Source: Atherix ibis | Taxonomy: Eukaryota > Arthropoda > Insecta > Diptera > Athericidae | Length of the DNA: 64,000 bases | NCBI GenBank assembly: GCA_958298945.1 | Contig: OY282606.1 | Location: 29,175,740 to 29,239,739, forward strand | Direction of reading: 5' to 3' | Shown: piece by piece, positions 33,475-44,288 of the stretch | Numbering within the stretch: position 1 is the first letter of the stretch | Layout of the letters: the number at the start of each line of letters is the position of its first letter | Program-made: the position numbers and the translations under genes | The notes under the pieces: generated by a model | What the model saw: the letters and a program-made list of their open reading frames with translations, nothing else | The model's database searches: none | What the model was told of the DNA's origin: nothing

Positions 33475-34674
33475 CGAGGGTCATTCAACAAGTACTTAGC
33501 CTACGAAAGAAAAACGAAAATTTTGGAAAGGTGGCAATTTATTTTTTCACATAATCTCCTTCAAGCTCGATACACTTGGCCCAGCGATGCTCTAACTTTT
33601 TTAACCCGTCCAAAAAATACATTTTCTCGAGGGAAGCAAAATAGGCCTCCGTGGCGACGATGACCTCCTCATTCGACCCAAATCTATTCCCGGCGAGTGA
33701 TTTTTTCAGGTTTGGAAACAAAAAGTAGGGGGGCCAAATCACAGGGGGCCAAATCTGGAGAGTACGGTGGATGGGGCAGCAATTCGTAGCGCAATTCGAC
33801 CAATTTGGCCATGGCGACGGCGGAGGTGTGAGCCGGCGCGTTGTCGTGGTGGAACAGCACTTTTTTCTTCGCAAAGCAGGGCCGCTTTTTCTTCAATTCG
33901 ACGTCAAATCGGCCCAATAAGTCAGCATAGTAGCGCCCCGTGATTGTTTTACCCTTCTCGAGGTAATCGATATGGATCACACCTTGTGAATCCCAGAAAA
34001 CGGTGGCCATCACCTTTCCGGCCGATCGAACAGTCTTCGCCTTCTTTGGAGCACGTTCACCGGGTGAAGTCCACTGTTTCGACTGTTCCTTGGTGTGTAC
34101 CAGTGAATCCATGTTTCGTCAACGGTCACGAAACGACGCAAGAACTCCGCTGGATTGCGCTGAAACAGCGCCAAACACGTCGCCGATGTGGTCTCACGGT
34201 TGCGCTTGTTTTCCGGTGTGAGCAAACGCGGCACCCATCGCGCCGACAGCTTTCTCATGCCCAATTCTTCGTGTAGAATATGATGCACCGTTCCTACTGC
34301 GATGCCCACAGTCTCAGCTATCTCGTGAACCTTGAATCGACGGTCTGCCAACACGAGATCGTGGACTTTTTTAACGTTTTCCTCCGTAGCAGCCGTTTTC
34401 CGGGCACCTGGGCGTGGCTCATCAAAAACCGACGTGCGGCCACGAACAAACTCGTTGAACCAATTCTTGACGGTCGCCATCGAAGGAGAAGAGTCACCAT
34501 ACACAGCATCCAATCAATCTTTGATTTCGCTGCGCGTTTTCCCTTCCAAAAACAAGAATCTAATCACCGAACGATATTGTTCTTTTTCAATAAATGTACT
34601 GCACGATGGTAAATTTTTTTTGTGACAGCAGTTCTATCGGGCGGTGAGGCTAAGTACTTGTTGAATGACCCTCG
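33475..34674 (-). mobile_element. Irritans-like mariner 1, full length, TA flanked
   Basis: A 1200-bp element bounded by TA at 33473-33474 and 34675-34676. Its ends are perfect inverted repeats over at least 27 bp (CGAGGGTCATTCAACAAGTA onwards). It is noticeably more GC-rich than the host DNA. The transposase lies on the minus strand and is broken by four lesions, so it is inactive as it stands but recent enough to keep perfect ends. Confidence 0.95.
33539..34591 (-). pseudogene. Mariner transposase with four disabling changes
   Basis: The frame runs from 34591 down to a stop at 33539-33541, about 350 codons, the normal mariner length. Motifs in order: EIAETVGIAVGTVHHILHEE (helix-turn-helix), ARWVPRLL, FVTVDETWIHWYT (first Asp), HHDNAPAHT (second Asp) and SPDLAPCD (third Asp), 34 residues after the second. 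Lesions: the expected start codon reads ATT (34589-34591); codon 26 is TGA (34514-34516); one base is missing just after WIHWYT (near 34090); and a 10-bp direct duplication (TTGGCCCCCC) sits right after the third catalytic Asp (about 33727-33750), shifting the frame. The C terminus (FLFPNLKKSLAGNRF to CIELEGDYVKK) is otherwise intact. Confidence 0.9.
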
Positions 34675-34676
34675 TA

Positions 34677-35740
34677 TATATTTTTAATGAAAGTTCATTT
34701 AAAAAAGTAATTTCTTTATTAGAAAGTTTACGATAAATATATTTTTTTAAAGGCTTTTTTTTATAATTATTTATTAAGAAATATTTATTTTATGATAGTT
34801 CTATTAGTAAATTTAATTAATTTCTAATAGTTTATAGCAGAAAAAAAATAAGCAAAAAAGTAAATTTAATTTCTCTTTTATTTTGCGTGGTTTTTTAAAA
34901 ATGATTTTCCAATAGAATTTTCTTGGAAATTGTTTTTTTCGTTACCTTATTTTTATATAAATTTAACGCACCTTTAATTTATACATTTTACAATGTCATT
35001 TAAATTTACAAATAATAATCATAAATTATGGTGTATAGTTATTGAAACGTTATTTTAAAAAAGTGGGTGCATAAATAAATCGTAACTGCATCATTTCAAA
35101 ATTGTGTATTAGAAAATCTTGCACAAGTGCATCGATGATGGGGCAATATTGTGTACAAGAACGTTTGGATCAAATGCAGATATGCGTTCTCTATCATAGG
35201 CCAGTGTACTCGTACCACAATATTAACAACAGGCACAATTAACAACACGCACCATTTAACCGAATTTATTAAGTGTACTATGGCCATTATGTGCAGATTC
35301 AGAAAAAATAGTTACTTCTGAATAGATTTTCGGTAATTTGGATGTTAATTCAGTTTGGTTAGATTGTGTCTGAGAATTATGAATATTGGACTAATAGAAA
35401 TTCATTATGCAAATGCGCAATAATTTCTTGTATTTGAATTTCAGATAGAATATAATTACTACGTATATACTCGATGTCATCATAATTATGACAAGGGAAT
35501 AATAAAATTCTTTATAGACCCAACTATCATTACGGGAAAAACTCCGGGACATTTTTCAATCTTAATTCATACTGTAATTGACATGTCGAGGAAAAAATTA
35601 AAGCACAAAAATATTATATTTTTTCTTCAGAAACAATACGGTTCTAACTATATTAGCTTAAGAATTAATAGAATTTGCCAATGGATTTACAATCATAAAT
35701 TTTAAATATATTTTCAATTGGCTGAGTGAGATTTTTCAGA
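34677..35740. other. AT-rich sequence without recognisable feature
   Basis: No supportable gene or repeat. Confidence 0.5.
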
Positions 35741-36289
35741 GATTATCCATTTTATAGTTTGGAAAGTACAGTCTAGTTATTCGACACTCCTATAGTAAAT
35801 ATATTATTTAAGATAAAATTTGTTTAGTTAAAATTTTCCCAATTTATTTTTTAATGCGTTCTAATATTATGAATTTAGCACATTAAATTTTGTAAAAACG
35901 TTCTTCAAATGTGGTGATTTTTGCAACACAACAACTTTTCGTGGTTTGTTAAGGCCAATTGGTATCCAAGATCGTGCGATTTGACGCCGTTGGACTTTCT
36001 CTTGTAAGATAACATAACTTTTCTTGTAACATTCCATAAAAGATTGTATTAACTCGAATAATCTGGTTAATTTTGGAAGACTTATGAATTAATATCCGTC
36101 AAGTAATAGCTAAAGTACATCTCGAAATGTGCAAAAAAGTCTTAAAAAACTATCCCAAAAGTATCGAGTTCTGCAACACCAGCTTTGTGGCAGTCATTTA
36201 AATTATGTTGAGGTGTATAAGCTTAAATCCGATGTTTATTAGTCAAAAAAAAGAAATGTTTTTTTCATAGAAAGCAAAAACAAATTTAT

Positions 36290-37369
36290 TTAAAGTACTT
36301 GCCCTCGCTAGCTTCACATTTTGCCATCTCTCGGGCAATTTGTAGATACCACGCCAATCTACAAATTGCCCGAGAGATGGCAAAAAATGTGAGATTACCA
36401 CGCCAATCTAAATTCCTTCTCTTTCGAGGCAAACCACTCATAAAGCTATTTTCGGACGTCTTCGTAAGAATCGAAGTGCTGCTCAGTGAGCGCGTGGCCC
36501 ATCAACGAAAACGGGGTGTAGTCAGAAAGGGCCAGGTCTGGTGAATAAGCGGAATGGGGTAGCACCTCTCAGTTGATTGTCTCTAAGTAGTTTCGGACCA
36601 TTTTTGACGTGTGCGATGGTGCGTTGTCGTGGAGGAAAATCAGCTTGTCATGTCTTTGTTGATAAACCGTCCTTTTTTCATGCAGACCACGGTGCAATTT
36701 GATCAGTTATTGGTGGCAGCGGTGAGCATTTACAATTTTACCAGGTTTCAACATCTCATAGTAGCCGATACCCTGCTGATCCCACCAAACGCACAGCATC
36801 GTCTTCCGTCCGAAGCGATTTGGTCTTGGGGAAGATGTTGATGGTTGGCCGGGATCAACCCACGATTTCTTGAGTTGAGGGTTCTCGAAATATATCCACT
36901 TTTCATCGCCTGTCACAATCCGATGTAGGAACGACTTTCTTTTTGTCTAACGAGCAAGATTTCGCATGTGTTTTGGCGTCGCTCCATCGTTCAATTCATG
37001 CGGCACCCATTTTTCGATCTTTTCAATCCCCATGACACGCAGACACATGGAAATAGCTGGTTGAGTAACACGCAATTGTTCCGCGAGCATTTTTTGCGAT
37101 TGGGTATCGTCTTCGTCCAAAAGAGCCTGCAATTGGTGGTCCTCAACCTTCCTAGGCCGATTTTTACGCTTCTTGTCCCACAAGTCAAAATTGCCATCTT
37201 TGAACCGACGAAACCAATCTCGGCACGTTGTTTCCGATAAAGCACTATTACCATAGGCCTCCATAAGCATTCGATGCGATTCGGTAGTCGATTTCTTCAA
37301 ATTGAAGCAGAAAAGCAGAGTTTCCCGCATATGCTCTTTTGCTGGCACAAAACTAGATATGATTACCAA
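36290..37369 (-). pseudogene. Broken mariner transposase (mar-C)
   Basis: From right to left: KEHMRETLLFCFNLKKSTTE, then YGNSALSETTCRDWFRRFKD (first helix-turn-helix) and LLDEDDTQSQKMLAEQLRVT (second), then KWVPHELN. A frameshift follows, then MTGDEKWIYFENPQLKKSWV (first Asp) and GRKTMLCVWWDQQGIGYYEM. More shifts lead to a readable FLHDNAPSHT-like second-Asp region and YSPDLA.SDY.PFSLMGHAL (third Asp). The C terminus IYKLPERWQNVKLA is present in duplicate as an inverted pair (see the hairpin at 36319). The true start is unclear; the first in-frame ATG is at 37330. Inactive. Confidence 0.8.
36319..36385. repeat. Perfect hairpin, 29-bp arms, 9-nt loop, in mar-C
   Basis: 36319-36347 is the exact reverse complement of 36357-36385 (arm includes GCCATCTCTCGGGCAATTTG). 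The loop plus neighbouring bases (ACCACGCCAATCTA) is repeated directly at about 36397-36410. The arm encodes the terminal LPERW motif. Confidence 0.95.
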
Positions 37370-37834
37370 AGGAAAAATGTATGTTGTTGTACGAAATTGC
37401 TGACAATGTGCACTGATTAATATTGTTGACAGATGTCAAACTCATAAAAAAAACTCATAAAAAAACAAGTATGGAGTGAGCTTAATACGCTCACTCACGC
37501 CATCTATAACCTAAAAGCGGATTTAAGCTTATACACCTGGTATATTTTATAAAAAAATCGAAAAATAGTATTAACTCAAATAATCCGGTTAACTTTAGAG
37601 GACTCAGAAACCAACAGCTGTCAAGTAATGGCCGAATTACAACTCGAAATGTGCGAAAAAGTCTTAGAAAACTATCTCAAAAGGATCGAGTTCTGCAAGA
37701 GCAGCCTTGTGGCAGCCATTTAAATTATATTTTATTTTATAAATAATGGAAAAAATCGAATGCAGAAGTCGAATTTCAAATATGTGTGTTTGTTTTTTTA
37801 AAAATAATACTTTCCAAACCAAATATTGGATAAT

Positions 37835-39430
37835 ATTTTATTTTCAATTAACTACAAAAATTACACTAAATAAATAATTGAGATTTATTATTAATTTCTT
37901 TTTGTTATTATTAATAAATGACTATAACTTGGCCATATTATTAAAAAGACATCTTTTTTTCCATACATTTAGATATCAAAAATTGTTTATCTTAAATATT
38001 TTGACAAAAATTACTTTTGTGATACAATTTAGTATTTCAGTAAAGCTTAAGAAAATAATGTATAATCGACTCTATTAAAATATATGTTTTTATATAAAGG
38101 AATTTTAGTAGTTTAAAATCATATCTGAAAGTAATGTCAACTGTAAGAGCCCGATTGAAAATTGTATGTGTGGCATTTTGTAAGCTAATCTTATCAATAA
38201 ACATGTTTTAAAAAAAAAATTTCAAATCAATTAAGCCGACTTATTTATTGACTTTTCTATTGAAAGTTAGTCTAGATTTATTTTTTGTTGCATTTTATAA
38301 AACAGATCACAAATTCATATCAAGTGAAAATGAAAATTATATCAGCAGTGCAACGACATTATTTAATAGTCAGGAAGGTATGTATGGATGTAAGCATGTA
38401 TAACCGGAATGGGAGTGACTGCATTGAATCTAGTAAGTGACTAACAAAATACCTGCTCCATCTGGGCACCAGGTAACAAGTTTATCTTTCAGTGTAGCAT
38501 GCAGTTCATTTATTTTAGAGCACATTGATCTAAGTAAAGACCCACAAACGTGAAGTTATGCAATTTCTCGTAAATAAACTCAAGCAATTTTCCACACAGA
38601 ATTAAACTATTACGTTGGCGTCCTAATGTACGTAAATCTCTGCCCCAAATGTATCTCTTCCAGCACAAATTCCGATACATTCATGCACTCGTACCTCAGT
38701 GCTCGAGTGCATATGGTTGGGATGCATTTTTATTTAGTGCGAATTGCAAACAATTCCTTAATAGTGTAGTAGTGTAACGCATTTTACGGATATAAGTATC
38801 GGCACTTAAAATATGAATGGAAAGAAAAATTTCCACGAAAAGTAAATGCATTTTGATACCATTTATGTTACACTATATCAAATCTAGTTTGTTATTACAT
38901 ACTCATGTTTGGGTTGGTCCTGTTTAGATTGGGATTAATTTTTTATTTAGTACCATTTTGGATTATTTTCGCAGACTTCAAATCATATTACGTATATGCT
39001 CATAGTCAATAAGCTAACACCAATCAGTTGGAGATATTCTAGCACAAATCACCACACCTCGAAAATTGAAACGGAATTTTTATTTCCAATCAAAATACTC
39101 TTATTTTATTCTGGGAATTGCGAATATAATTGTACGAATTTTTACTATCAAGCCTAACCAAAAGTATAATAAATCCTATGGAATAATTTTATTTAAGACA
39201 ATCATTTAGTATTTATTACTTTAGAAAAGACAGACTAATCGAGTTTAGAAACGTTTGTACAAGTACCATACACAATACTTTATCTAGTCATGCCTACGTA
39301 TTGACTTAGTCTTTATTATTCTTTTAGTTTATGTTATTTTATTTGAATTCTTCATAGCATAGTGGTAAGAAGTATTCATTTAATAAAAATAATTTGAGAA
39401 GACACCTTAATTAATTTCGAAAAGGTCAGA
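37835..39430. other. AT-rich sequence without recognised gene
   Basis: A TATAAAA at 38296 with ATG at 38331 and a GGAAG|GTATGTATG donor-like site near 38375 was considered as a gene start but is too weak to call. GC-richer unassigned sequence lies at 38390-38720. Confidence 0.4.
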
Positions 39431-39434
39431 ATTA

Positions 39435-40724
39435 CGAGGTCGTTCAATAAGTCCTTAGAAAAAGATGGAAAAAAACTGTTTTTTAAAACAGTTTTTTTCC
39501 TTTAGCTCTATATACACTTTTCTATATATCTCCTTTTAGCTCTATACACTTTTCCAACCGTTTTTCCAAAATTTTTATCCCGTCCAAAAAATAGGATTTC
39601 GGAAGTTCTGCAAAATACTCATCCGTTTGAGCAATGACGTCCTCGTTGGAAGTGAACCGTCGTCCGCCAAGCCATTTCTTCAGATTGGGGAAAAGAAAAT
39701 AGTCACTCGGGGCCAAATCTGGTGAATAAGCGGGATGCTGCAACAATTCCATTCTCAATTCCACAATTTTGGGCATGGAAACAGCGCAGGTGTGCACACG
39801 CACATTGTCCTGATGCAAGAGGATTTTTTTCTTCTTCAGATGGGGGCGTTTCTCTTCGATTTCCTCGCTCAACCGTTCCAATAACGACGCGTAATACGCT
39901 CCTGTTATTGTTTTTCCTTTTCCCAAGTAGTCGATAAAAATGATGCCCTGCGAATCCTAAAAGACCGTGGCCATCACCTTGCCGGCCGATGGCACGGTTT
40001 TTGCCTTCTTCGGAGCCCGTTCACCCTTGAAAATGCACTGTGATGACTGTCTCTTCGTTTCTGGAGTGTAGTAGTGTATCCAGGTTTCATCCACAGTGAC
40101 ATATCGACGAAGGAATTCGGCAGGATTGCGATGAAAGAGTGCCAGCATAGCCACAGAGTCTACTACACGATTGCGCTTATTTTCCTCTGAGAGCAAACGC
40201 GGCACCCATCTTGCCGAAATTTTTTTCACAGACAATTTTTCATGCAAAATTGAAGCGACTGTACCTTGTGATATGCTCGTGGCCTCAACTAATTCGCGCA
40301 CTTTAATTCGCCGATCGTTCAAAATCAGATCGTTGATTTTGTCGATGATTTCAGGAGTAGACACCTCAACTGGGCGTCCTGAACGATGTTCATCTTTTGT
40401 GGATGAACGGCCACGTTTAAATTCATTCACCCAATTGTAAACCGTCGCAAACACAGGTGCAGATGTACCATGAACTGCATCCAACTCGGCTTTGATTTCT
40501 TTCGGGCTTAAGCCTTTCAAATGGAGATGTTTGATGACAGCCCTAAACTCGCTTTTTTCCATTGTTATGCACAAATAAATGTCATTAACTTTAATCGACG
40601 ATAGAAATTGACCTACACTATGGATCGAGCTGAAATTTTGACAGCTTTCTTGTTGATAATGCTGCTTACCGACACTATAAGCGCAATTTCTTGGATTTTC
40701 TAAGGACTTATTGAACGACCTTGG
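39435..40724 (-). mobile_element. Irritans-like mariner 2, full length and nearly intact
   Basis: About 1290 bp between inverted ends beginning CGAGGTCGTTCAATAAGTCC (left) and a right end with one difference near the tip. The left flank is TA; the right flank reads AT, so the target duplication is imperfect or the tip is mutated. The ends resemble those of the mariner at 33475 (GGTC.TTCAA.AAGT.CTTAG), so the two are related subfamilies. Confidence 0.93.
39522..40562 (-). pseudogene. Mariner transposase interrupted only by one amber codon
   Basis: ATG at 40562 (MEKSEFRAVIKHL) to a stop at 39522-39524 gives a single frame of 346 codons, the usual mariner length. Domains: helix-turn-helix 1 about residues 15-50 (PKEIKAELDAVHGTSAPVF), helix-turn-helix 2 about 85-110 (SISQGTVASILHEK), WVPRLL at 119-124, first catalytic Asp 158 (VTVDETW), second Asp 252 (HQDN), third Asp 287 (APSDYF), giving DD34D, and C terminus CIELKGDI. 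The only disruption is TAG at codon 202 (39957-39959), in the place of the conserved Trp of VFWDSQG. No frameshift was found. It is closer to Himar/irritans-type transposases than to the other families here. Confidence 0.92.
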
Positions 40725-40727
40725 ATA

Positions 40728-41379
40728 GTACTTTTCGCGCATAATTCCATTATTATCCTAAGTAAAATTTTCAAGAATTATCAACATTTTTCTATGAAAT
40801 CTGATAATTAGTTGTTATTAAAATAATATTTATTAGTTTATAATGTCAGCATCAATTATGTCATAAATTAAAATATTAAATTAAAAATAATTACGAACCT
40901 ACGACTGTACTAAAAGAATTCTACACATAAGTCTTGAAAGATAATAGTATTTAAATGAACAATAGACAGCAAAGTACTTTTATACAATGCTCTACTGAAA
41001 TCAATATGGACTTAAGGACTAGAATTCTTGAGCTCTTTTAAACTTTCCAATTTCGGTCGGATAAAATTCCTTCAATTATGTGATCTTTAATTGCCATAAA
41101 TATTCATGATATGACTCGTTATAAAAAAGTTTCTCTCTCGTCTGTCTTATCGTACTAATTTCTTTGTTCAATAATAATCCTTCATATGAGTCTCTATATC
41201 CTTCAGCAATCGATAACTCAAGCATCACTGGTCCGCAATTTGTTAAAATACTAAGTTTTTTTTTCCACTAAAATACTAAAGTGAAAAGGTGAAACCCATA
41301 ACCACCCGCGTTATATAAATCTAATTGTGACTAAGTAAAATTTAAAAAAAACTATTATGAATAAATAGAGATATATTGG
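40728..41379. other. AT-rich sequence without recognisable feature
   Basis: Nothing supportable. Confidence 0.5.
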
Positions 41380-42430
41380 GGATTTGAATAGATGAGCTTG
41401 ACCTTCAACCCAGATCACATTACTACACTGAGAAGAATCTGGAAACTTTGCAGATTTTCCCTCCACATAGCTTCTACGTTAGTCCATCTAAGACGTACAG
41501 TAAAAATTTCAACCCTGTGAGAGGATGATAAGTGTAGTTGTAATTTGTACGTTCGTAAGTCCAAATTGGTTTAAGTAACGATATTTCTGCGGGTTTGACT
41601 AATGAAAAGTTGCAACGAGCCAATAGGGGACATTCCTTATCAAGAGGACAAGTTTTTCGGAGTCATTAGGCATTTTTGGAGGTCTTCCATATCGGAAAGT
41701 TATGATAATGTGGAAAAATTGAGAACTTTTATAAGGTTACAGCATCGACTAACATAAATGCCGATTTCAACCCTACAGAGAGAGGATGATAAGTGTAGTT
41801 GGAATTTGTACGTTCGTAAGTCCAAATTGGCTTAAGCAACGATATTTCTGCGGGTTTGACTAATGAAAAGTTGCAACGAGCCAATAGGGGACATTCCTTA
41901 TTAAGAAGACAAGTTTTTCGGAGTCATTAGGCATTTTTGGAGGTCTTCCATATCGGAAAGTTATGAAAATGTGGAAAAAGTGAGAACTCATATAAGGTTA
42001 CAGCATCGACTAACATAAATGCCGATGGGAAAGTTCTTCAAAAGTTAAATAAAAACCAGTTTTTCGGATCATATCGAAAATTGCAGCCAATTGATCGGGG
42101 CTTATTTCTTGTCAAAAGCAAAAAGTTTCAAGAACCCAAGTGGAAGTTGAACTCAGAAAAGGTCAATATTGATAGCTGATGAAAATGTGGATCCTTTCAA
42201 GAATTTTTCTTTTATAAGAAATATATTATTTTATACAGAATATCTTGAAAGGTTGAAACAAAAGGAATTTTTGTGTCAGACGTCTTTATGAACGAGGTTT
42301 TGATCGATTCTAAAACACACCCCCTCTCCCTACTAGTCTCCTAATCAAAATCCTTATGATTATTTTGTTATTCCCAAAAATCAAGACAACAGTTGAGAAG
42401 ACTTCCAGCATTGCACAAAAGTAGAAAAAA
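41380..42430 (+). mobile_element. mar-E fossil 2 with internal tandem duplication
   Basis: The right part (42325-42420) reads, with shifts, PYDYFVIPK.Q and KTSSIAQK, the third-Asp region of the mar-E type. The left part matches the start of the mar-E copy at 53745 (a GTTAGTCC...TACAGTA.AA.TTTCAA block and GATGATAAGTGTAGTTG). The 261-bp duplication at 41508-42030 lies between them. Heavily decayed. Confidence 0.45.
41508..42030 (+). repeat. Two tandem copies, period 261 bp
   Basis: The block starting AGGATGATAAGTGTAGTTG at 41522 recurs at 41783 and matches almost base for base through ACAGCATCGACTAACATAAA. About ten differences are visible. Confidence 0.93.
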
Positions 42431-43261
42431 TACCACGAGACAAATAATTTGCAGTTGATAATATTGATTGACATCCAGTCTCATTACTTTGTTACCATAT
42501 CTTGGAAGCAATTTTTGAGATGAAAAAGAATATATGGAAAAAATAATTCTGTCTATTTGTGACAACTAAAATTTTTTAAGGAGAAAAAACTTTTTAATGA
42601 GTACACTTTAAAAGTTTAAATTGGAAAATATCACTGCAAAGTCATTAAACTTCATTTAAGTTTTTATGTTTTGAATAATATTTTTAAACAATTCTAAAAG
42701 ATTAAAATTTTTTATGATATAACTTAGAAGTCGTTCAAAAGACTAATGAAATTAAAAGAAGTACAAAGAATCTATATTTAATGGACGAACATTTTTCTTA
42801 CTGATTTAGTTAAAAGAAAAACTTTTCAAAGAATTGATTATTCCAATTTATTATAGTTGAATTTCTCTTACGTATAATTTAATATTTAGAATAATTTATT
42901 CTTTAATATTTGTATTGGATTTTATCGCCGCAAAGTACTAATTGGTAATTAATTCTTACAGATTAAATAAATGCCTCAATGATATTTCTTCTCTGCAAAA
43001 CAATATAATTATGCAATGCGCTATGAAAAGCTTATTCTTTGCTATATAATAGTATCTTATTTTTATCATAGGCTTAATAGACAATAAATGACTAGCAGAT
43101 ATAGACATCTCGATCAAAAAAATGAACTGATTACTTTGGCAAGTGACTTGCAAAGTTCCCATCGAACAGATTTATTATCAAGTAATGACTTCTTAAAATC
43201 AGAATAATATTAAAGATACTATGTGTATATAATTAATTAAACTTATGTGTATTTGTAGTTA
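42431..43261. other. AT-rich sequence without recognisable feature
   Basis: Nothing supportable. Confidence 0.5.
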
Positions 43262-43380
43262 AATCAGTTTTATAAAAATACATTGAATTTTTTAAGAACT
43301 TTTGCTGAAAAATAATTACAGCTTATCCAGTTGGTGGTGTAAAAAATATAATCCTGCCATTTAACATTTTGTCAAATATA

Positions 43381-44288
43381 CGAGGTCTGTTCAAAAAGTA
43401 TCGCGAATTTTGAATTTCCGCAGGTTACGTATATTCGATTTTCGATTTTTTTGTAGCGTTATGTTTGTACTCATGCCTCTCACTTATTTTGAATGTCCAG
43501 TTAATTTTTGACAGTTGCTTTGCTTGCACGTGTTTTGGCTCGTCTTCGATTTTTGCCCATCCCAAATTAATGAATCAAAGGATCTGTTTCGGGAATAAGA
43601 AAAAGTCATAGGGAATCAAATCTAGGGAATACGCTGGCTGCGGCATTATTAGTGTGTTGTTATTGGCCAAAAATTTGCGCACATGCAATGATGCGTGAGC
43701 AGGGGCGTTATCATGGTGCAAAAGCCAATTTTTTCTTCTTCCACAAATCCGGGCGTTTCTGGCGGATTGTTTGGCGCAACTTGCGCATAACTTGCAAGTA
43801 ATATTCCTTATTGACCGTTCTACCCTGTGGCAAGAACTCATGATACACCACGCCCCTGCAATCGAAGAAAACTGTAAGCAAAACCTTCACATTCGACCGA
43901 ACTTGGCGCGCGATTTTCGGTCTTGGCTCGTGCGGCAGCTTCCATGGGGATAATTGAGCTTTGGTTTCCACGTCATAACCATAACCCACGATTCGTCACC
44001 ATTTATGACCCTCTGGAGCAAATTTGGATCGTCGTAGACAGAGTCCAATAGCTCCTTAGCAATGTTACTGCGATGCTGTTTTTGGTCGAAAATGGGCAAA
44101 AATCGAAGACGAGCCAAAACACGTGCAAGCAAAGCAGCTATGAAAAATTAACTAAACATTCAAAATGGCCGAACTTATCGGCATAAGTGAGAGATATGAG
44201 TACCAACATAACGCCACAAAAAATCGAAAATCGAATATACGTAACCCGCGGAAATTCAAAATTTGTGATACTTTTTGAACAGACATAG
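43381..44288 (-). mobile_element. mar-A copy 2, foldback form with ~200-bp inverted ends
   Basis: A 908-bp element with TA on both sides (43379-43380, 44289-44290). Both outer ends are the family's 5' end: the tip (CGAGGTCTGTTCAAAAAGTA, one end mutated) and about 190 bp of leader to the GCCCAT junction are present in inverted orientation. The interior holds the middle and second/third-Asp part of the transposase on the minus strand. The left end replaces the normal short 3' end. Confidence 0.9.
43575..44132 (-). pseudogene. Broken mariner transposase (mar-A copy 2)
   Basis: Minus-strand pieces in order: FDQKQHRSNIAKELLDSV, INGDESWV (first Asp), then a frameshift to GYDVETKAQLSPWKLPHEPR, VLLTVFFDCRGVVYHEFLPQ, KEYYLQVMRKLRQTIRQKRP. 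A second shift leads to NWLLHHDNAPAHASLHVRKF (second Asp) and QPAYSLDLIPYDFFLFPKQ (third Asp). The N-terminal DNA-binding domain is deleted upstream of FDQKQH, and the C terminus after FLFPKQ is replaced by an inverted copy of the 5' end. Confidence 0.85.

Larger units (their letters stand above)
36209..37540 (-). mobile_element. mar-C, mariner nested in mar-D
   Basis: About 1332 bp with inverted ends AGGTGTATAAGCTTAAATCC (left, 36211) and its complement at 37519-37538. TA follows the right end; the left TA appears mutated. It is nearly full length and reads on the minus strand, with GC content well above its AT-rich host. It inserted into an existing mar-D copy. Confidence 0.85.
35743..37833 (+). 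mobile_element. mar-D fossil 9, interrupted by mar-C
   Basis: Left end at 35745 (GATTATCCATTTTATAGTTT) and right end near 37808-37833 (ACTTTCCAAACCAAATATTG). The third-Asp region is read at about 35965-36010 (TGGTATCCAAGATCGTGCGA, DLTPLDF). The C-terminal segment occurs twice, at 36040-36208 and 37570-37730, on either side of a later mar-C insertion, so the fossil already contained a tandem duplication of its C-terminal part. Confidence 0.7.

Noticed and set aside
33944..34625. Plus-strand frames of 72-110 codons over the mariner at 33475
   Set aside because: Antisense shadows caused by the element's higher GC content.
38296..38380. TATA box, ATG and donor-like site suggesting a gene start
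   Set aside because: The expected transcription start would lie only a few bases before the ATG, and the peptide (MKIISAVQRHYLIVRK) does not look like a signal peptide or known start.
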